The position numbers and the translations under genes are program-made. A DNA stretch of 52,415 nucleotides from Janthinobacterium sp. GTDB lineage: Bacteria > Pseudomonadota > Gammaproteobacteria > Burkholderiales > Burkholderiaceae_D. The notes below the pieces were generated by a model that searched no databases, had not been told where the DNA came from, and saw only the letters and a program-made list of their open reading frames with translations. The first letter of the stretch is position 1. The number at the start of each line of letters is the position of its first letter. Location of the stretch: NCBI GenBank assembly GCA_025356595.1, contig JANXSQ010000332.1, positions 1 to 52,415 of the forward strand, read 5' to 3'. Below are positions 1 through 9,660 of the stretch, piece by piece.

Positions 1-62
1 CGGGGTCAGGTCTTGCATGTCATCATTCCGCGAAGAATGGTGACATGCAAGACCTGACCCCG
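1..62. repeat. Long GGGGTCAGGTC palindrome (REP-like hairpin)
   Basis: The arms at 1-22 and 41-62 are perfect reverse complements, beginning CGGGGTCAGGTC. The pairing continues inward with CATTC (24-28) against GAATG (35-39) after one mismatch, leaving the loop CGCGAA. It lies just 3' of the MFS gene. It has no T-tract on either side, so it is not a classical intrinsic terminator. The GGGGTCAG core resembles the GGGGACAG cores at 19301-19369, 51283-51336 and 52279-52295, which suggests a dispersed repeat family. Confidence 0.8.
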
Positions 63-79
63 ATCTGTTTTGAGCGGTG

Positions 80-1459
80 TTATTGCGGCTGGGGGTCGTT
101 GAGCGCAGCCGCCGGGAGCTGCGGCGCGGCTTTGAGCACGGGTTTGATTTTGACGAAGAGCACGGCGACGGCCGCGCACAGCATCAGCGCGCCCGCCAGG
201 CGGATGACGTTTTCCGGATGACCTCCCAGCCAGGCGCGGTAGTACAGCGGTAGCGTGAAGATCTGGATGATCATCGGGATGACGATGAACATGTTGAAGA
301 TGCCCATGTAGACGCCGGTGCGCGCCGGTGGAATGCTGCCGGCCAGCATGATGTAGGGGTTGCCCATGATGCTGGCCCAAGCCAGCCCGACGCCGATCAT
401 CGGGATGAACAGCAGCGCCGGGCTGTGGATCAGCGGGATGCTCAGCATGCCGGCCCCGGCCAGCGCCAGGCAGACGCTGTGCATGGCTTTCGGGCCGTGG
501 CGGCGCGTGAACGGCATCAGCGCGAAGGCGCCGAGGAAGGCGACGAAGTTGTAGAAGGCGCCGATCTGGCCGTTCAGCAGGCCGGCGTCGCGGAAGCCCT
601 GCGAGGCCGGGTCGGTGGTGCCGTAGAGCGTCGCCGACAGCGACAGCATGATGTATTGCCAGTAGCAGAACATGGCGTACCACTGGAACAGTTTGACCCA
701 GGCCAGTTGCTTCATCGTGTCCGGCATTTCGCGCAGCGCCACGCCGATGTCGCCCAAGGTGTGGCGCCAGCCCGGCGGCTTGGCGCGGATGTGCGCCACT
801 TCCGCGTCCGTCAGCGGGTGTTCCGGCGTCGTCTTCAGGGTCCACAGCACCGAGGTGATCGAGAACACCGCGCCGACCATGAAGGCGGCGATGACGATGT
901 GCGGGATGTGGCTGCCGTTGACGGCGTCCTTGTCCATCCCCAGCAGCACCAGCAGCGACGGCGCCAGGTAGGCCAGCGTCTGCCCCAGGCCGGTGAAGGC
1001 GCTCTGGGTCAGGAAACCCAGCGAGTGCTGCGTTTTGTCGAGCTTGTCGCTGACGAAGGCGCGGTACGGTTCCATCGTCACGTTGTTGGCGGCGTCGAGT
1101 ATCCACAGCAGGCTGGCGGCCATCCACAGGGTCGGGCTGAACGGCATCGCCAGCAGGCCCAGACTGCACAGGATGGCGCCGATCAGGAAGTACGGCGTGC
1201 GCCGGCCCCAGCGGGTGACGGTGCGGTCGCTCATGGCGCCGATCAGCGGTTGCACGATCAGCCCCGTCATCGGCCCGGCCAGCCACAGGTAGGGCAGGCT
1301 GGCCTCGTCGGCGCCGAGGTATTTGTAGATCGGGCTCATGCTGCTTTGCTGCAGCCCGAAGCTGAACTGGATGCCGAAGAATCCGATGTTCATGTTGATG
1401 ATCTGCCAAAACGACAGCAGCGGTTTGCGCGGCGTCGTGGTGTGGCCGGTGGTGTTCAT
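80..1459 (-). CDS. suxC: MFS sugar permease (SuxC-like, probable sucrose/H+ symporter)
   Basis: This 459-residue protein has about 12 hydrophobic segments, so it is an inner-membrane major facilitator. The loop after the second segment reads [14 protein letters not shown] (residues 77-90), the MFS loop signature in the form seen in sucrose and glycoside permeases of the SUT/SLC45 type. It is the last gene of a minus-strand set behind a TonB-dependent receptor and amylosucrase. From that context I infer that it brings sucrose, or a related glucoside, across the inner membrane. The start ATG at 1459 follows a 142-bp gap after the amylosucrase gene. Substrate is inferred from neighbours; the MFS assignment is firm. 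The name follows the Xanthomonas sux locus. Confidence 0.82.
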   Translation of the reverse strand: MNTTGHTTTPRKPLLSFWQIINMNIGFFGIQFSFGLQQSSMSPIYKYLGADEASLPYLWLAGPMTGLIVQPLIGAMSDRTVTRWGRRTPYFLIGAILCSLGLLAMPFSPTLWMAASLLWILDAANNVTMEPYRAFVSDKLDKTQHSLGFLTQSAFTGLGQTLAYLAPSLLVLLGMDKDAVNGSHIPHIVIAAFMVGAVFSITSVLWTLKTTPEHPLTDAEVAHIRAKPPGWRHTLGDIGVALREMPDTMKQLAWVKLFQWYAMFCYWQYIMLSLSATLYGTTDPASQGFRDAGLLNGQIGAFYNFVAFLGAFALMPFTRRHGPKAMHSVCLALAGAGMLSIPLIHSPALLFIPMIGVGLAWASIMGNPYIMLAGSIPPARTGVYMGIFNMFIVIPMIIQIFTLPLYYRAWLGGHPENVIRLAGALMLCAAVAVLFVKIKPVLKAAPQLPAAALNDPQPQ

Positions 1460-1524
1460 GGCGGTCCCTTATGTTGTCGTTATTGTGGGGGAGCCCGAAA
1501 AAGCGTCGCGAGCGGCGCGGCTTC

Positions 1525-1553
1525 GGCGCGCCCCTACGGAGCCAGGGCGCGCC
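1525..1553. repeat. Inverted repeat between amylosucrase and permease genes
   Basis: GGCGCGCCC (1525-1533) pairs with GGGCGCGCC (1545-1553) around an 11-nt loop in the 142-bp gap between the two genes. There is no T-tract. It may stabilise or partly separate the transcripts, but GC-rich hairpins of this size also arise by chance here. Confidence 0.35.
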
Positions 1554-1601
1554 GCGCCGAAATTTCGCCGCACGGCGGGTTTTTCGAGGTTCCCTATGCT
1601 T

Positions 1602-3467
1602 TTATTCCGCGCGCTCGAGCCACAGCATAGCCCAGGGCTGCAGCGTGATGCGGCCGCAGCGCAGGTCGCCGCTCAGGCAGTCGGTCCAGGCGCCCGGCTC
1701 GAGCTGGTGGCGCGCTTCGCTGGCGCCGAAGTTCCCCAGGAAGAGGAAGCGCGGACCGCGCGCCAGCGCCAGCAACCCCGCTTGCCAGGTGTCGAGCAGC
1801 GCGCGCGGCGCGCCGGCGGCCAGTTCGGGGTGCTCGCGGCGCACCGCGATCATGCACCGCAAGCCCGCGTAGACCCGGCCGGCCAGGCTGGCGCCGTCGT
1901 GCCGAAGCGCCAGTTGCGCCTCGTCGAAGTCGGGCCGCTGCAGCCAGCGGCTGTCGATGGCGCGCTCGGGACTGGCGAGGAAGGAGTAGTCGTTGAGCAT
2001 GCCCAGTTCGTCGCCCATGTACAGCACCGGCAGCGCGCCGAAGCACAGCGCCAGGCCGTGCAGCAGCAGCAGCCGGCGCAGCGCCTCCTGGCGCGCCGGT
2101 TCGTCGGCGGCGCGTTCGAGCCCGGCCAGCGAGGCGGCCATGCCGTTGCTGCCGTGCGCGGCGTGCGCGGCGCTGGTCTGGAAGGGCGCGCCGGCCGGGT
2201 AGCCGCCGTCGGCGCCGGCGAAGAAGTCGGAGATGCGCGCCAGCCGCGCGCCGGCGCCGTCGCCGGCCTCGCCGCGCAGCACGTTCCAGCCGATGTCGTC
2301 GTGGCAGCGCACGTAGCTGAGCCAACTGGCCGACGGCGGCAGCGGCGGCGTGGCGGCGATCACTTTGCGCAGCAAGCCGGCGTCCTGCTCGGCCAGCGCG
2401 CCCCAGGCCGCCGCCATCAGGCTGCTGTGGTAGGCGATGTGGCATTCGGGCGCGGCGGCGGCGCCGAAGTAGGCCGGCAGCAGCGGCGTCGGCACGATGG
2501 CCTCGGCCTTGAGCAGCACGCCGGGCGCGGCGATGTCGACGATGGCGCGCAGCGCCTGCAGCAGGCTGTGCGCCTCCGGCTGGTTCATGCAGTTACTGCC
2601 CTCGCGCTTCCACAGGAAGGCGGTGGAGTCGAGCCGGAACACTTCGACGCCGCGGTTGGCCAGCCCCAGCAGCGCTTCGGCGATGGCGCCGAACACGGCC
2701 GGGTTGGCGTAGTTCAGGTCCCACTGGTAGGGATAGAAGGTGGTCCAGACCCAGCGCCCCAGCGCCGCGACGTAGCTGAAGTTGCCCGGCGCCGCCTGCG
2801 GGAAAACCTGGCCCAGGGTGCGCTCGTGGCGCTGCGGCAGTTTGCGGTTGGGGAAGGTGTGGAAGTAGTCGAGCAGGGCCGGGTCGCCGGCCAGCGCGCC
2901 GCGCGCCCACGCGTGGTCGTCGGCGACGTGGTTGAGCACCATGTCCGAGCACAGGCTGATGCCGTTCTCGCGCAGTTGCGCCGTCAGCGCCTCGAGGTCG
3001 GCGTTGCTGCCCAGCGCGGGGTCGACCTCGTCGAAGCTGGCCACCGCGAAGCCGCCGTCGCTCTCGCCGGCGCGCGCGCGCAGGAAGGGCAGCAGGTGCA
3101 GATAGGTGACGCCCAGTTCGCGCAGGTGCGGGATGCGCGCCGCCACGCCGCGCAGGGTGCCGCCGAAGCGCTGCACGTAGGCGCTGTAACCGAGCATGTG
3201 CTGGCCGGCGAACCAGTCGGGCCGGGCGGCGCGCTCGGCGTCCAGCGCCAGCAGCGCCGGCGCGCGCGCGCCGTGCAGGCGCCCCACCGCTTCCATCAGA
3301 TTGCCGAACCAGGAGTCGAAATCGGCGCGCCCGCCGTACAGGCCGGCCAGGCGCTCGTACAGCACCGGCGCGCGGTCGGCGTAGCGGCGCGCCGCCTCGG
3401 CGTGCAGGTGTTCGGGCATGGCCGCCAGCATGCGCTGCAGCGGGGGGAAGGTGGTAATCATGTTCAA
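1602..3467 (-). CDS. suxB: Amylosucrase (GH13 subfamily 4)
   Basis: This 621-residue protein is close to the usual length of amylosucrases. These enzymes split sucrose and build an alpha-1,4-glucan with release of fructose; some family members mainly hydrolyse sucrose. All four GH13 regions are visible: DMVLNH at 175-180; VFRLDSTAF with the nucleophile Asp280; LLKAEAIV with the acid/base Glu322; and RCHDDIGW with Asp390 as transition-state stabiliser. SDGGF near 137 and DSRWLQRP near the C-terminus match sucrose-pocket segments of Neisseria amylosucrase. There is no signal peptide, so it should act in the cytoplasm on imported sucrose. It sits between the TonB-dependent receptor and the MFS permease. 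Sucrose hydrolase activity, as for Xanthomonas SuxB, is an alternative. Confidence 0.9.
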   Translation of the reverse strand: MNMITTFPPLQRMLAAMPEHLHAEAARRYADRAPVLYERLAGLYGGRADFDSWFGNLMEAVGRLHGARAPALLALDAERAARPDWFAGQHMLGYSAYVQRFGGTLRGVAARIPHLRELGVTYLHLLPFLRARAGESDGGFAVASFDEVDPALGSNADLEALTAQLRENGISLCSDMVLNHVADDHAWARGALAGDPALLDYFHTFPNRKLPQRHERTLGQVFPQAAPGNFSYVAALGRWVWTTFYPYQWDLNYANPAVFGAIAEALLGLANRGVEVFRLDSTAFLWKREGSNCMNQPEAHSLLQALRAIVDIAAPGVLLKAEAIVPTPLLPAYFGAAAAPECHIAYHSSLMAAAWGALAEQDAGLLRKVIAATPPLPPSASWLSYVRCHDDIGWNVLRGEAGDGAGARLARISDFFAGADGGYPAGAPFQTSAAHAAHGSNGMAASLAGLERAADEPARQEALRRLLLLHGLALCFGALPVLYMGDELGMLNDYSFLASPERAIDSRWLQRPDFDEAQLALRHDGASLAGRVYAGLRCMIAVRREHPELAAGAPRALLDTWQAGLLALARGPRFLFLGNFGASEARHQLEPGAWTDCLSGDLRCGRITLQPWAMLWLERAE

Positions 3468-3506
3468 TGTGTCGGTCCGATGTGAATGCCGCTAAATGAG
3501 AAATGC

Positions 3507-3543
3507 GTGGATCGGCTTGCGCCCGCGGGCCAAGCCGATCCAC
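3507..3543. repeat. Perfect 13-bp inverted repeat between receptor and amylosucrase genes
   Basis: GTGGATCGGCTTG (3507-3519) and CAAGCCGATCCAC (3531-3543) are perfect complements with an 11-nt loop, in the 102-bp gap between the receptor stop and the amylosucrase start. A C-run/G-run pair follows at about 3548-3566. No U-tract follows on the minus strand. The structure could stabilise the 3' end of the receptor mRNA or attenuate read-through. Confidence 0.6.
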
Positions 3544-3569
3544 CGAGCCCCCCCGTCCGGCGGGGGAAC

Positions 3570-5861
3570 TTAGAACGCGTACTTGAGGCCGACTTTGACG
3601 GCGCGCCCGCTGATGGCGCGGGCGGCGTGGCCGTCGCTTTCGACTTCGGTGTAGCCTATGCGGTCGAACAGGTTGTTGGCGCTCAGCGACAGCTGGGCCT
3701 GCGGCGTCAGTTGGTAGTTGAGGAAGGCGTTGACGACGCGGTAGGCCGGCAAGATGATGGTGTGGGCGTCGTCGCCCCAGGACTTGCCGGTGCCGATCAG
3801 GCTGACGCCGAAGCTGGCGTCGCCCAGCTCGTAGCTTGGCGCGATCTGGTAGACCACGGCGGCCTGGCGCCGCGGCGTGTTGCCGATGATGGCCTCCTGG
3901 CCAGGCGCGGTGCCGGTGATTTTCGCCCGCGTGTAGGTCAGCCCGCCGTTGACGCGGAAGGCGCCGGCGCTGTACGCCGATTCCAGTTCGACGCCCTTGG
4001 CGTCGTAGCTGTTGGCGGTGCTGAGCTGGGTGGTGGCTTCGTAGTTGCTCTCCTTGGTCTTGGCCTGGAACAGCGTGGCGAAGACGCTGACCGGCCCCCT
4101 GCGCCACTTCACGCCGCCCTCGAGCTGCTTGACGGTGTTGATGCTGATCGGCGCGCTGCCGTCGAGCGGCGCGCCGAACAGGATGCGGTCGGCGTTGAAG
4201 GCGACGCCGTCGCTGGCGCGGGCGAACACGGCCAGGTTCCTGTCGAGCTTGTAGTTGCCGCCCACCGAGTAGGAGGTGTGGTCGATTTTATAGTCGACCG
4301 TTTGCACCGTCGCCGCCTCGTAGCGGGTGGCGGCGGTGGCGATGTTGGCCGTGCCGCTGGCGCGCTGGCGGTCTTGCCGCAGGCTGGCGTCGACGTTCAG
4401 GTCGCCGCGCTCGAGGCCCAGGTTCAGGTAGGGCGAGAGCAGTTTGTACTCCACGTCGACGGCGCGCGAGCAGCAGGCGCCGAAGGCCGGCCCGATCAGC
4501 CCCGGCGTGGCGCTGGCCGTCTGCAGCAGGGCCGGTTTGTCGCCCGTCGCCTGCATCAAGTATTCATTGAAGTTCCAGGTCAGGCCGAGCTTTTGCAGGG
4601 AGCTGTACAAACCCGCCGTGGCGGTCAGTTTGGCGCCGTCGAGCTGGAAGGTCTTGGCCAGCTTGGTGTCGCTGAGGGTGTTGCCGGCGTCGTCGATCGA
4701 GGTGTTGAAGACCACCGCCGAGAAGGCGCGGCCCTGGTAGGCCTGGCCCTGGTTCGGCCCGGTGGCGAAGATGTAGTTGCCGAGCGCGCCGTTGTTGGCG
4801 GCGAAGACGCCGATGAAGCGGCCCGAGTTCTCCGACTTGCGGAAATTCTCGCTCAGGGTCCAGCCCTCGCCCAGCTTGAACGAGGCTTCCAGGCCGAGCG
4901 CATTGCTGCGCACGCGCAGGCCGTCGTTGACGTCGCTCGACACATGGTTGTTGTTCTTGTCGAGCGTGACGTCGCGCACCCAGTACGGCGAGTAGAACGA
5001 CACCGTGCGCGGATCGATGCCGGGGATCTCGGAAATGCGCTGGTTGCTGACCTGGACCGGAACCGGCAGCGCCGTCGGCGATTTGTCGTCGAGGTGCTTG
5101 AACGACAAGCGGATGAAACCGTTGTCCAGTTCGTGCGTGATGTTGCCGCGGATCTGGCCGCCCTCCTCGCTGTTGACGCCGGTCTTGCGCACGCCCTCGC
5201 CGCTGCGGTAGGAGCCGCCGATGAAGAAGCGGGTGCGCTCGGAGAGCGGCGCGCCGTAGTCGAAGTCGTAGCGGGTCTGGTCGTAGCCGAGGCCGCGGCT
5301 GATGCCGACGCTGCCGCCCTTTTCCGTGCCGGTCTTGCTGATGAAGTTGATGATGCCGCCCGGCGAATTGCTCGCCAGCGTGGAGGCGGAACCGCCGCGC
5401 ACCACCTCCAGGTGGTCGAGCGTGCCATCGATTTTGACGTAGCTGTCGGGCGTGATGAAATTGAAGTCGCCCGATTGCAGCACCGGCAAGCCATCCTCCT
5501 GGATCTGCACGTAGCGCGAGCCGCCGGCCGAAATCGGCACGCCGCGCACGGTGATGTTGGCGTTGCCTTCGCCGCCGGAGGCCTCCGCGCGCAGGCCGGG
5601 CACGGCGCGCAGCACGTCGGCGGCGCTGCTGGGCGCCGTTTGCAGCATCGTGCTCAGCTCCATGGTGCTCACCGAGACGCTGGATTTCATCTTCGAGGCG
5701 CCGCCGGTGGTGCCGGTGACGACCACCCTTTCCATGTTCAGGCCGTCGGCGGCTGGCGCGGCGCCGGCCTGGGCGTCCTGGGCGTGGGCGGCGCCCATGT
5801 GCAGCAGGGCGATGGCGACGGCTGCGGCCATGCGGCCGGGTTGGGCGTGGGGTGTGTTCAT
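3570..5861 (-). CDS. suxA: TonB-dependent outer-membrane receptor (SuxA-like)
   Basis: The gene encodes 763 residues from the ATG at 5861, which has a strong GGAGGAG site 5 nt upstream; an in-frame extension to 6014 lacks one. The protein begins with a signal peptide (cleavage near AHA-QD, residue 27), then a TonB-box-like RVVVTG (45-50). A plug domain follows (about 60-175, with LRAVPGL, ITVRGVP and GGIINFISKTG), then a beta-barrel ending in the typical aromatic residue, KYAF. It should import a ligand across the outer membrane using TonB-ExbBD energy. The operator-bearing promoter upstream and the amylosucrase and permease downstream suggest sucrose as ligand. The receptor family is certain; the ligand is inferred. 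Confidence 0.88.
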   Translation of the reverse strand: MNTPHAQPGRMAAAVAIALLHMGAAHAQDAQAGAAPAADGLNMERVVVTGTTGGASKMKSSVSVSTMELSTMLQTAPSSAADVLRAVPGLRAEASGGEGNANITVRGVPISAGGSRYVQIQEDGLPVLQSGDFNFITPDSYVKIDGTLDHLEVVRGGSASTLASNSPGGIINFISKTGTEKGGSVGISRGLGYDQTRYDFDYGAPLSERTRFFIGGSYRSGEGVRKTGVNSEEGGQIRGNITHELDNGFIRLSFKHLDDKSPTALPVPVQVSNQRISEIPGIDPRTVSFYSPYWVRDVTLDKNNNHVSSDVNDGLRVRSNALGLEASFKLGEGWTLSENFRKSENSGRFIGVFAANNGALGNYIFATGPNQGQAYQGRAFSAVVFNTSIDDAGNTLSDTKLAKTFQLDGAKLTATAGLYSSLQKLGLTWNFNEYLMQATGDKPALLQTASATPGLIGPAFGACCSRAVDVEYKLLSPYLNLGLERGDLNVDASLRQDRQRASGTANIATAATRYEAATVQTVDYKIDHTSYSVGGNYKLDRNLAVFARASDGVAFNADRILFGAPLDGSAPISINTVKQLEGGVKWRRGPVSVFATLFQAKTKESNYEATTQLSTANSYDAKGVELESAYSAGAFRVNGGLTYTRAKITGTAPGQEAIIGNTPRRQAAVVYQIAPSYELGDASFGVSLIGTGKSWGDDAHTIILPAYRVVNAFLNYQLTPQAQLSLSANNLFDRIGYTEVESDGHAARAISGRAVKVGLKYAF

Positions 5862-5975
5862 ACTCTCCTCCAGTTGGTCTGTCGCCGCGTCAGGGGCGGC
5901 GACTGTTGGGCCTTGGCCGGGGCGCGCAAAACCGAACTGTCCGTCTTGTCGCTGCGCCGGCTGGGCAGGTACGCC

Positions 5976-6004
5976 ATTATTCATCGAATAAGAATTTATT
6001 GCAA
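5976..6004 (-). promoter_or_regulatory. Predicted sigma70 promoter of the receptor-amylosucrase-permease genes
   Basis: On the minus strand a -35-like TTGCAA (6004-5999) is followed by a 17-bp spacer and AATAAT (5981-5976). The -35 element is the promoter-proximal half of the perfect LacI-type operator, so repressor binding would block RNA polymerase directly. The leader to the ATG at 5861 would be about 105 nt. Confidence 0.5.
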
Positions 6005-6014
6005 TCGATTGCAA
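5999..6014. promoter_or_regulatory. Perfect LacI-family operator
   Basis: TTGCAATCGATTGCAA is a perfect 16-bp palindrome with the central CG typical of LacI/GalR-family operators. It overlaps the predicted -35 of the receptor gene. Overlapping it, 6009-6022 reads TTGCAAACGTTGCG, a weaker second match. The adjacent LacI-family gene is the obvious regulator. Confidence 0.75.
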
Positions 6015-6156
6015 ACGTTGCGAGCAACATATTTTCCGTCCTGTTTTTTTCGAAAAAACAACGGAATTTACCTATGAAAAAATGCGGGTTTGCGGCCAAA
6101 TTGCGACCGGATTCGTGCTGCATCGCAGCATAAATATTTGTTTTTTTTGAATTTAA

Positions 6157-6170
6157 TGCAATCGGTTGTA
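6157..6170. promoter_or_regulatory. Second, imperfect LacI-type operator
   Basis: TGCAATCGGTTGTA fits the general LacI-family pattern (TGCAA, N, CG, N, TTGCA) with a central CG and one half-site mismatch. It lies about 157 bp upstream of the main operator, between the repressor stop and the receptor promoter. Confidence 0.5.
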
Positions 6171-6255
6171 GCGGAGTGGAAATGCAACAACAAGGCGACG
6201 GAGCGGGACCGGAGCGGATACAGGACAGTGCGCCCCGACGGCTCCGGCCACCGTG

Positions 6256-7326
6256 TTAGCAGGTGGTTTTAGCGGCCTCGCCGGCCGTTTCGCCGGCGCC
6301 GCTGGTGGCGCGCACCACCAGCTCCGTCGCCAACTGGCGCGAGACGGCGGGCGCGCCATCGACCAGCGCCAGCAGCGCCTCCACCAGCGCCCGCCCGGCC
6401 GCGCGGATCGGCTGGCGCACGGTGCTCAGCGGCGGGTGGAAGTAGCTCGACAGTTCGATGTCGTCGTAGCCGACCACGGCCACGTCCTCGGGCACGCGCA
6501 TGCCGTGCCGGCGCAAGGCGTTGATGGCGGTCATGGCCAGCAGGTCGCTGCAGGCGAACACCGCGTCGAAGGGCACGCCGCGGCGCAGCAGCTCATCGAC
6601 CGCCTCGGCGCCGCACTGCGGCAGGAAGGCCGCCGCCACGTGCAACTGCGCGGCGGCGGCCATGCCGGCCGCGGCCAGCGCCTCACGGTAGCCCTGGTGG
6701 CGCTGCGCCACCTCGGGCAGCTTGGTGTCGCCGAAAAAGGCGATGTCGCGGCGGCCGCGCGCGATCAGGTGCTCGGTCGCCAGGCGGCCGCCGGCCGCGT
6801 TGTCGCCGCCTATGGTGCAGTACAACTGCTGCGGCAGTTGCGCGCCCCACACGACGATGGGCACGTGGCGCGCCGCCAGTTGGTTGAGCTGTTCGTGGTG
6901 GCGCCACTGGCCGATCAGGATGACGCCGATGACGCGGCCGCTGTCGAAAGCCTGGGCGGCGGCGTCCAGCGTTTCGGCGTCCACCCGCGACAGCAACATG
7001 TCGAAGCCCTGCTCGGTGAGGGCGTCGGCCAGGCTGCCCAGCATGCTCAGGAAGAAGGGGTCGGACAGGTGCTGCGGCGTGCGCGAGTCGTAGGGCACGA
7101 CCACGCCGACGGTGCGGTTCTGCTTCAGGCGCAGGTTTTGCGCGCCGCTGTTGATCGAGTACTTGAGCGAGCGCGCCAGTTCGAGGATGCGGGTGCGCGT
7201 CTCCTCGTTGACCAGCTTGCTGCCGCTGAGGGCGCGCGAGACGGTCGAGGTGGAAACGCCGGCCAGACGGGCGATGTCGGCCATCTGCAGGCGTTGCCGG
7301 GCCTTCTCGCCGGGATTCTTGTGCAT
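6256..7326 (-). CDS. suxR: LacI-family transcriptional repressor (SuxR-like)
   Basis: This 356-residue regulator has an N-terminal LacI helix-turn-helix and hinge (about 15-65: MADIARLAGVSTSTVSRAL, then a hinge with QNLRLKQNRTVGV) and a periplasmic-binding-protein-like sugar domain. The latter includes DAVFACSDLLAM and VAVVGYDDIELSSYFHPPLSTV, a standard LacI/GalR core. The start at 7326 lacks a strong ribosome-binding site, and Met15 is an alternative. The gene lies 11 bp after the GST-like gene and just upstream of the operators at 5999-6014 and 6157-6170. I infer that it represses the receptor, amylosucrase and permease genes until sucrose or a derivative binds. Confidence 0.88.
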   Translation of the reverse strand: MHKNPGEKARQRLQMADIARLAGVSTSTVSRALSGSKLVNEETRTRILELARSLKYSINSGAQNLRLKQNRTVGVVVPYDSRTPQHLSDPFFLSMLGSLADALTEQGFDMLLSRVDAETLDAAAQAFDSGRVIGVILIGQWRHHEQLNQLAARHVPIVVWGAQLPQQLYCTIGGDNAAGGRLATEHLIARGRRDIAFFGDTKLPEVAQRHQGYREALAAAGMAAAAQLHVAAAFLPQCGAEAVDELLRRGVPFDAVFACSDLLAMTAINALRRHGMRVPEDVAVVGYDDIELSSYFHPPLSTVRQPIRAAGRALVEALLALVDGAPAVSRQLATELVVRATSGAGETAGEAAKTTC

Positions 7327-7337
7327 GGGTGGCGCGC

Positions 7338-7952
7338 TTACTGCGGCACGGTGTCCTTGAACGAGGCGCGTTCGGCCAGTTTGTCGTACAGCTTGGCCAG
7401 GTTGGCGTAGTCGCCGCGCCAGTCGATTTCCGGGAAGCGGAAGCTGAGCCAGCCCAGCGCGCAGCCGACGGCGACGTCGGCCAGCGTGTAGTGGATGCCG
7501 GTGCAGTAGGCGGCCTCGCCGAGGCGCTGCGACAGCGCCGCCAGGCCCAGGCGCACCTTGCTCATCTGCCGCTCGACCCAGGCTTCGCTTTGCTGCTCGG
7601 GCGGGCGCTGGGTGCGCTCCAGGCGCACCAGCACGCCGGCGTCGAGGACGCCGTCGGCCAACGCCTCCCAGCACTTGATGTCGGCGCGCTGGCGGCTGTT
7701 GCCGTTCGGCGGCAGCAGCTTGCACACCGGCGTCAGCGTGTCGAGGTACTCGACGATGACGCGCGAGTCGAACAGCGCGCTGCCGTCCTCCATGATCAGG
7801 CAGGGGACCTTGCCCAGCGGGTTGGCGAGCTGGATTTTGGTCTCGGGCACCCAGACGTTTTCCAGTTCGTAGACATAGTCGAGTTTTTTCTCGGCCAGCA
7901 CGATGCGGACTTTTCGGACATACGGGCTGGCGAGGGAGCCGATCAGTTTCAT
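7338..7952 (-). CDS. Glutathione S-transferase family protein (YibF-like)
   Basis: This 204-residue protein has a thioredoxin-fold N-domain opening MKLIGSLASPYVRKVRI, with a putative active-site Ser in SPYVRK. Glutathione-site segments GKVPCLI and ALFDSRVIVEYLD follow, then an all-helical C-domain. Length and the opening sequence resemble E. coli YibF, whose substrate is not well defined. It is transcribed towards the LacI-family gene with an 11-bp gap, so the two may share a message, but no sugar-related role is evident. Cytosolic; substrate unknown. Confidence 0.85.
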   Translation of the reverse strand: MKLIGSLASPYVRKVRIVLAEKKLDYVYELENVWVPETKIQLANPLGKVPCLIMEDGSALFDSRVIVEYLDTLTPVCKLLPPNGNSRQRADIKCWEALADGVLDAGVLVRLERTQRPPEQQSEAWVERQMSKVRLGLAALSQRLGEAAYCTGIHYTLADVAVGCALGWLSFRFPEIDWRGDYANLAKLYDKLAERASFKDTVPQ

Positions 7953-8069
7953 AGACGCTTAGAGTAGAAGATTGGATGGCAGTATAACATCGGCGCCGCC
8001 GCGCCGGCGCGGCGCCGGGCGGCGCTGTTGCTTCCCGGTCGGATGCGCCGGGGCGCCGCCGCGGGGTGG

Positions 8070-8075
8070 TAAAAT
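8070..8075 (+). promoter_or_regulatory. Possible -10 element of purB
   Basis: TAAAAT lies 76 bp before the purB ATG in an otherwise GC-rich gap. No clear -35 is visible, so this is a weak call. Confidence 0.3.
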
Positions 8076-8136
8076 CCTCCTTTGCGCTGCCACCGCCCCG
8101 CCCGCGCGCGCGGCCATGCGACCACCCTTTCCTTAA

Positions 8137-9531
<1,395 letters not shown>

Positions 9532-9550
9532 CTCGCCGCCCGGCCGGCGG

Positions 9551-9580
9551 CGGCGGCGCGGATCCGCATCCGCGCCGCCG
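9551..9580. terminator. Strong GC hairpin after purB
   Basis: CGGCGGCGCGGAT (9551-9563) pairs perfectly with ATCCGCGCCGCCG (9568-9580) over a 4-nt loop, 20 bp after the purB stop. A second hairpin, GCGGCGGG-TTTT-CCCGCCGC, lies at 9613-9632. Neither has a proper U-tract, so they may stabilise the 3' end or assist termination. Confidence 0.45.
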
Positions 9581-9660
9581 GCGTCCTGGCTGCGCGACGC
9601 GGCCCCGCCCGCGCGGCGGGTTTTCCCGCCGCCACCGGCACGGATCGCTTTTCTTTGGTA

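Larger units (their letters stand above)
5862..6255. other. 394-bp regulatory region between lacI-type repressor and receptor genes
   Basis: No gene was seen here. The region is clearly more AT-rich than its neighbours, with TTTTTTTCGAAAAAA near 6044-6058. It holds the receptor promoter and at least two LacI-type operators, described separately. The two operator centres are about 157 bp apart, a spacing that could allow looping. Confidence 0.6.

Noticed and set aside
3486-6077. 863-codon plus-strand frame opposite the TonB-dependent receptor
   Set aside because: Antisense shadow; low-complexity Val/Arg/Gln/Ala sequence, whereas the minus strand encodes a complete receptor with a ribosome-binding site.
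9613-9632. GCGGCGGG-TTTT-CCCGCCGC as an intrinsic terminator
   Set aside because: The T-run is in the loop and no U-tract follows the stem, so it is only noted as an auxiliary hairpin after purB.
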